Of a DNA stretch of 64,000 nt, positions 61,246-64,000 are shown piece after piece; within the stretch, counting starts at the first letter, position 1, and each line of letters opens with the position of its first letter. The translations under genes and the position numbers were made by a program. The notes below the pieces were generated by a model. It did not search any database and was not told the origin of the DNA. It saw nothing but the letters and a program-made list of their open reading frames with translations. Origin of the DNA: Caballeronia glebae (GTDB lineage: Bacteria > Pseudomonadota > Gammaproteobacteria > Burkholderiales > Burkholderiaceae); contig NZ_FCOJ02000032.1 of the NCBI RefSeq assembly GCF_001545035.1, positions 20,887 to 84,886 of the forward strand, in the 5' to 3' direction.

Positions 61246-64000
61246 ATGCTCGAACTCTTCTATTCGAACCGTCACGAGACGCTCGCCGCGGCACTCTTCG
61301 AGGACCTCGACGCGTTCGCGATGCGCGAGGGCGATCCCTTCGCGCGCGAGGCCGTTATCGTGCCGAGCGCGGCGCTGCGCCGGCGGCTCGAACTCGACAT
61401 GGCCGAGCGCTTCGGCATCTGCGCGAACGTCGACTTTTGTTATCTCGCGCAGTGGCTCTGGGCGCAGATCGGGTGCGTGCTGCCGGTGCCCGCGCATTCG
61501 CCGTTCGCGCCGGACCGGCTCGCGTGGCGCTGCTATCGGCTCTTCGAAGATCCGTCGTTCGGCGATTCGGCGCGGCTATCGGCGTATCTCCATGCCGCCG
61601 ACGATTCCATGCGCTACGAACTCGCGCGCCGTATCGCGACGGTCTTCGATCACTATCTGACGTATCGGCCCGAGTGGCTCGCGCATTGGCAGGCGGGCGG
61701 CTCGATTCTGGCGGGCAGCGGCGCCGAAATCGATGCGCGCGGCCCGCGGCTTTCGGGCGCGAACGACATCCAGCGCGAGGACGAGCGCTGGCAAAGGGCG
61801 CTCTGGCGCGCGTTGCTCGCGGACCTCGCGCGCGATGAGAACGGAAACGAGAAAGACCCGACGCCGCCTGCATACCGCTTTCTCGCCGAGGCGCCCGGTT
61901 TCGATCTCGACGCCGTGATGCGCGCGCAATGGCCGCGCCGCATCAGCGTGTTCGCGTTGCCGACCATGCCGCCGCTGCATATCGCGCTCTTGCGCGAGCT
62001 TTCGCGCTGGATCGACGTGCGCATCTATGCGCAAAATCCCTGCCGCGAGTTCTGGTTCGACATCGTGAGCGAGGCGCGCGTCGAACAACTCGAACTGAAG
62101 GGCGAAGCGGACTATCAGGAAACGGGGCATCCGCTGCTCGCGGAATGGGGCCGGCAGACGCAGGCGCAACTGCACATGCTGCACGAGTTGACCGAGAGCG
62201 CCGCGTCGAGCGAGCGGCAACTCTTCGAGGACAATCCCGCCCGCACCTGGCTCGCGCGTCTGCAGAACGGCATCCTCGCGCTCGATGAAGAAAGCGCCGC
62301 GCCGCAGCCGGAGGAGATCGCCGAAAACGGCATCGAAGTGCATGTGTGTCATAGCTTGTCGCGCCAGCTCGAAGTGCTGCACGACCGGCTGCTCGACTGG
62401 TTCGACAATATAGAAGGGCTGGAGCCGTCGGACGTGCTCGTGGCGTTTCCCGATCTCGCGGTCGCGGGACCGCTCATCGACGGCATCTTCGGCACCGCGC
62501 CCGCGGGTGCGAGTCACGAGCGCCGGCGCATTCCGTACCGGATCACGGGCCTGCCGCCGTCGCAGGCGAATCCCGTCGCGCGCGCGCTCATCGACTGGCT
62601 CGCGCTCACCGAGCGCAGCGTCGGCGCGCCCGAACTCGTGGAATGGCTGCGCGTGGATGCGATCGCGGCGCGCTACGGCATCGACGCCGTCGCGCTCGAA
62701 ACGGCGCAGGCGTGGCTCGCGGCCGCGGGCGCGCGGCGCGGCTTGCGTCCCGACGACCTCACGGCCGACGACGTGCCCGCCGCGCGCCACACCTTCGCCG
62801 ATGCGCTCACGCGTCTCTATCTCGGCTACGCGTTGCCGGGCGGCGGCGCGCCGGTCGCGGAGTGGCTGCCGATCGAAGGGGCGAACGGCTCGGACGCTGA
62901 ATTGCTCGGCCGTCTCACGCGCTTCGTCGACGACATCGACGCGTTCGCCGAACGCATCGCGAGCCCGCGCACCGCGCGCGCCTGGGGCGATCTGCTGCTC
63001 GATGCACTGGAGCGTTTCTTCGATGCGGGCGTCGCTTTCACCGATGCCATCGGCGACGTGCGCCGCGCGATCGATTCGCTGATCGTCGCGATGGAAGAGG
63101 GCGTGGGCGAGACCGGCGTATCGGCTGCCGTGATCCGCACCGCGCTCACCGATACGCTCGACGATCCCGCGCGCGGCGGCGTGCCCTGGGGCGGCGTCAC
63201 CTTCTCGTCGTTGACGAGCTTGCGCGGCTTGCCGTATCGCGTCGTGTGTCTGCTCGGCATGGACGACGGCATGCTGCCGAGCCTCGCGCGCGCCGACGAG
63301 TTCGATTTGATGGCGCGCTTCGGCAAGCTGGGCGACCGTCAGCGTCGCGACGACGAGCGCAATCTGTTCCTCGATCTCGCGCTCGCGGCGCGCGACCGGC
63401 TGATGATCGCGTACACGGGCCGCAGCATCCGCGACAACGCCGTGCTGCCGCCCGCCGCGCTCATCGACGAATTGCTCGACCATCTCGCGCAGTCCGTCGT
63501 GGGCAAGCATGCAGCGCCGGACGAGCTCGCGAAAGCGCGCGCGCGCTTCGTGTTCGAGCATCCGCTGCAGCCCTATGCGCCCGAGTATTTTCACGAGGAC
63601 GGCAGGCTCTTCACTTACGAGCCCGAGCGCGCCGAACTCGCCCGCGCGCTGGATGCGGGCAAAACGCAGCCCGTCGCGCGACTCTTCCGCGCGCCGTTGC
63701 CTCAGGAAGACGATGTGCGCACCGTCGCGTTCGACGATTTCGTGCGCTTCTGGGGGCACCCGGCGCGTGCGCTCTTGCGCGATCGGCTGGGTATCGCGCT
63801 CGTCGATGCCGAAGCCGAACTCGACGACACCGAGCCGTTCGAGCTGGGCTTCGCGGGCCGCGATGCGCTCGCCGCGCGCGTGCTGCCCGCACTGCTCGAC
63901 GCCGCCGACGACAGCGATCGCGCCGCGCGCGAGCGTGCGAGACGGGTCGCGCGCGCCAGTCCGGAAATGCCGGGCGGCGCGACGGGCGGCGTGTGGCAGG
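61246..64000 (+). CDS. recC: Exodeoxyribonuclease V gamma subunit (3' part outside window)
   Basis: At least 918 residues with no stop before the window end. It begins MLELFYSNRHETLAAALFED, the RecC start (SNRLE-type motif), then FAREAVIVPSAALRRRLELDMAERFGICANVDF and AQWLWAQIG; later ALPTMPPLHIALLRELSRWIDVRIYAQNP, EVHVCHSLSRQLEVLHDRLLDWFD, and YRITGLPPSQANPVARALI. RecC has an inactive helicase-like fold that recognises Chi in the RecBCD enzyme. recB and recD would be expected beyond the edge. The promoter is probably in the 204-base gap to the divergent FUSC gene (TATGCT near 61162). Confidence 0.93.
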   Translation, partial: MLELFYSNRHETLAAALFEDLDAFAMREGDPFAREAVIVPSAALRRRLELDMAERFGICANVDFCYLAQWLWAQIGCVLPVPAHSPFAPDRLAWRCYRLFEDPSFGDSARLSAYLHAADDSMRYELARRIATVFDHYLTYRPEWLAHWQAGGSILAGSGAEIDARGPRLSGANDIQREDERWQRALWRALLADLARDENGNEKDPTPPAYRFLAEAPGFDLDAVMRAQWPRRISVFALPTMPPLHIALLRELSRWIDVRIYAQNPCREFWFDIVSEARVEQLELKGEADYQETGHPLLAEWGRQTQAQLHMLHELTESAASSERQLFEDNPARTWLARLQNGILALDEESAAPQPEEIAENGIEVHVCHSLSRQLEVLHDRLLDWFDNIEGLEPSDVLVAFPDLAVAGPLIDGIFGTAPAGASHERRRIPYRITGLPPSQANPVARALIDWLALTERSVGAPELVEWLRVDAIAARYGIDAVALETAQAWLAAAGARRGLRPDDLTADDVPAARHTFADALTRLYLGYALPGGGAPVAEWLPIEGANGSDAELLGRLTRFVDDIDAFAERIASPRTARAWGDLLLDALERFFDAGVAFTDAIGDVRRAIDSLIVAMEEGVGETGVSAAVIRTALTDTLDDPARGGVPWGGVTFSSLTSLRGLPYRVVCLLGMDDGMLPSLARADEFDLMARFGKLGDRQRRDDERNLFLDLALAARDRLMIAYTGRSIRDNAVLPPAALIDELLDHLAQSVVGKHAAPDELAKARARFVFEHPLQPYAPEYFHEDGRLFTYEPERAELARALDAGKTQPVARLFRAPLPQEDDVRTVAFDDFVRFWGHPARALLRDRLGIALVDAEAELDDTEPFELGFAGRDALAARVLPALLDAADDSDRAARERARRVARASPEMPGGATGGVWQ

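Noticed and set aside
61576..63759. Minus-strand frame of 727 codons near the window end
   Set aside because: It lies opposite recC, whose translation shows conserved RecC motifs; the antisense frame shows none.

Overview
The window is high-GC DNA (roughly two-thirds G+C by eye) with close-packed genes, ATG/GTG/TTG starts, and proteins typical of Burkholderiaceae: stand-alone RsxB with Nth, intracellular PHB depolymerase PhaZ, a second FtsK, PurT, an MdtABC-type efflux set and YccS/FUSC. I infer a Paraburkholderia/Caballeronia/Burkholderia chromosome. No species call is possible from sequence reading alone. There are no rRNA or tRNA genes, insertion sequences, prophage genes or CRISPR arrays that I can see, so this is core-like chromosome.

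Layout. 1-1.0 kb: start of nth and rsxB. 1.3-6.3 kb: TetR regulator, PHB depolymerase, GH15 glucosidase and a small protein. 6.5-9.7 kb: DUF3096-like peptide, lactonase-fold protein, a 5'-truncated pagP remnant and a CorA/ZntB-type transporter. 9.7-16.1 kb: FtsK, META-domain lipoprotein, purT, a tiny lipoprotein and an MliC-like lysozyme inhibitor. 16.2-20 kb: rhlE helicase, then the tRNA-modification pair trhO-gluQ. 20.2-29.9 kb: dnaE translationally coupled to a glycosyltransferase, followed by an LPS block of two GT2 enzymes, an O-antigen ligase and msbA. 29.9-38.1 kb: a minus-strand housekeeping run yebC, purD, hemF, nadD, rsfS, rlmH, maf, rng, with upp upstream of it. 38.3-41.2 kb: SDR, mgsA, qor and an orphan kdpE. 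41.2-49.8 kb: an NmrA-like protein and an MdtA-MdtB-MdtC-type RND efflux operon with no outer-membrane factor. 50.1-52.6 kb: IclR regulator, an intergenic candidate sRNA, a small membrane protein and a DJ-1/PfpI protein. 52.8-61 kb: small lipoprotein, large MscS channel, cysteine-dioxygenase-like enzyme divergent from an Lrp regulator, an orphan small peptide with its own terminator, a second candidate sRNA on the minus strand, a small membrane protein and a FUSC transporter. 61.2 kb to the end: recC, cut by the window edge.

Functional themes. Several neighbourhoods make sense as units: storage-polymer mobilisation (PhaZ and GH15); LPS core assembly and export (GT4, two GT2, WaaL-like, MsbA); ribosome and tRNA maturation (RhlE, TrhO, GluQ, RsfS, RlmH, Rng); and envelope defence (MliC, RND pump, MscS, FUSC).

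The least ordinary signals are an intergenic two-hairpin transcript unit ending in a GAAA-tetraloop terminator with eight T (about 51.19-51.33 kb); a 63-residue orphan peptide gene with a Gly-Gly motif and private terminator (57.6 kb); a second terminator-bounded minus-strand candidate RNA (57.92-58.02 kb); an MdtC-type pump with a roughly 75-residue Ser/Thr/Ala/Gly insertion; and the decayed pagP. All functional calls rest on my recognition of motifs in the translated sequence. No database search was run.
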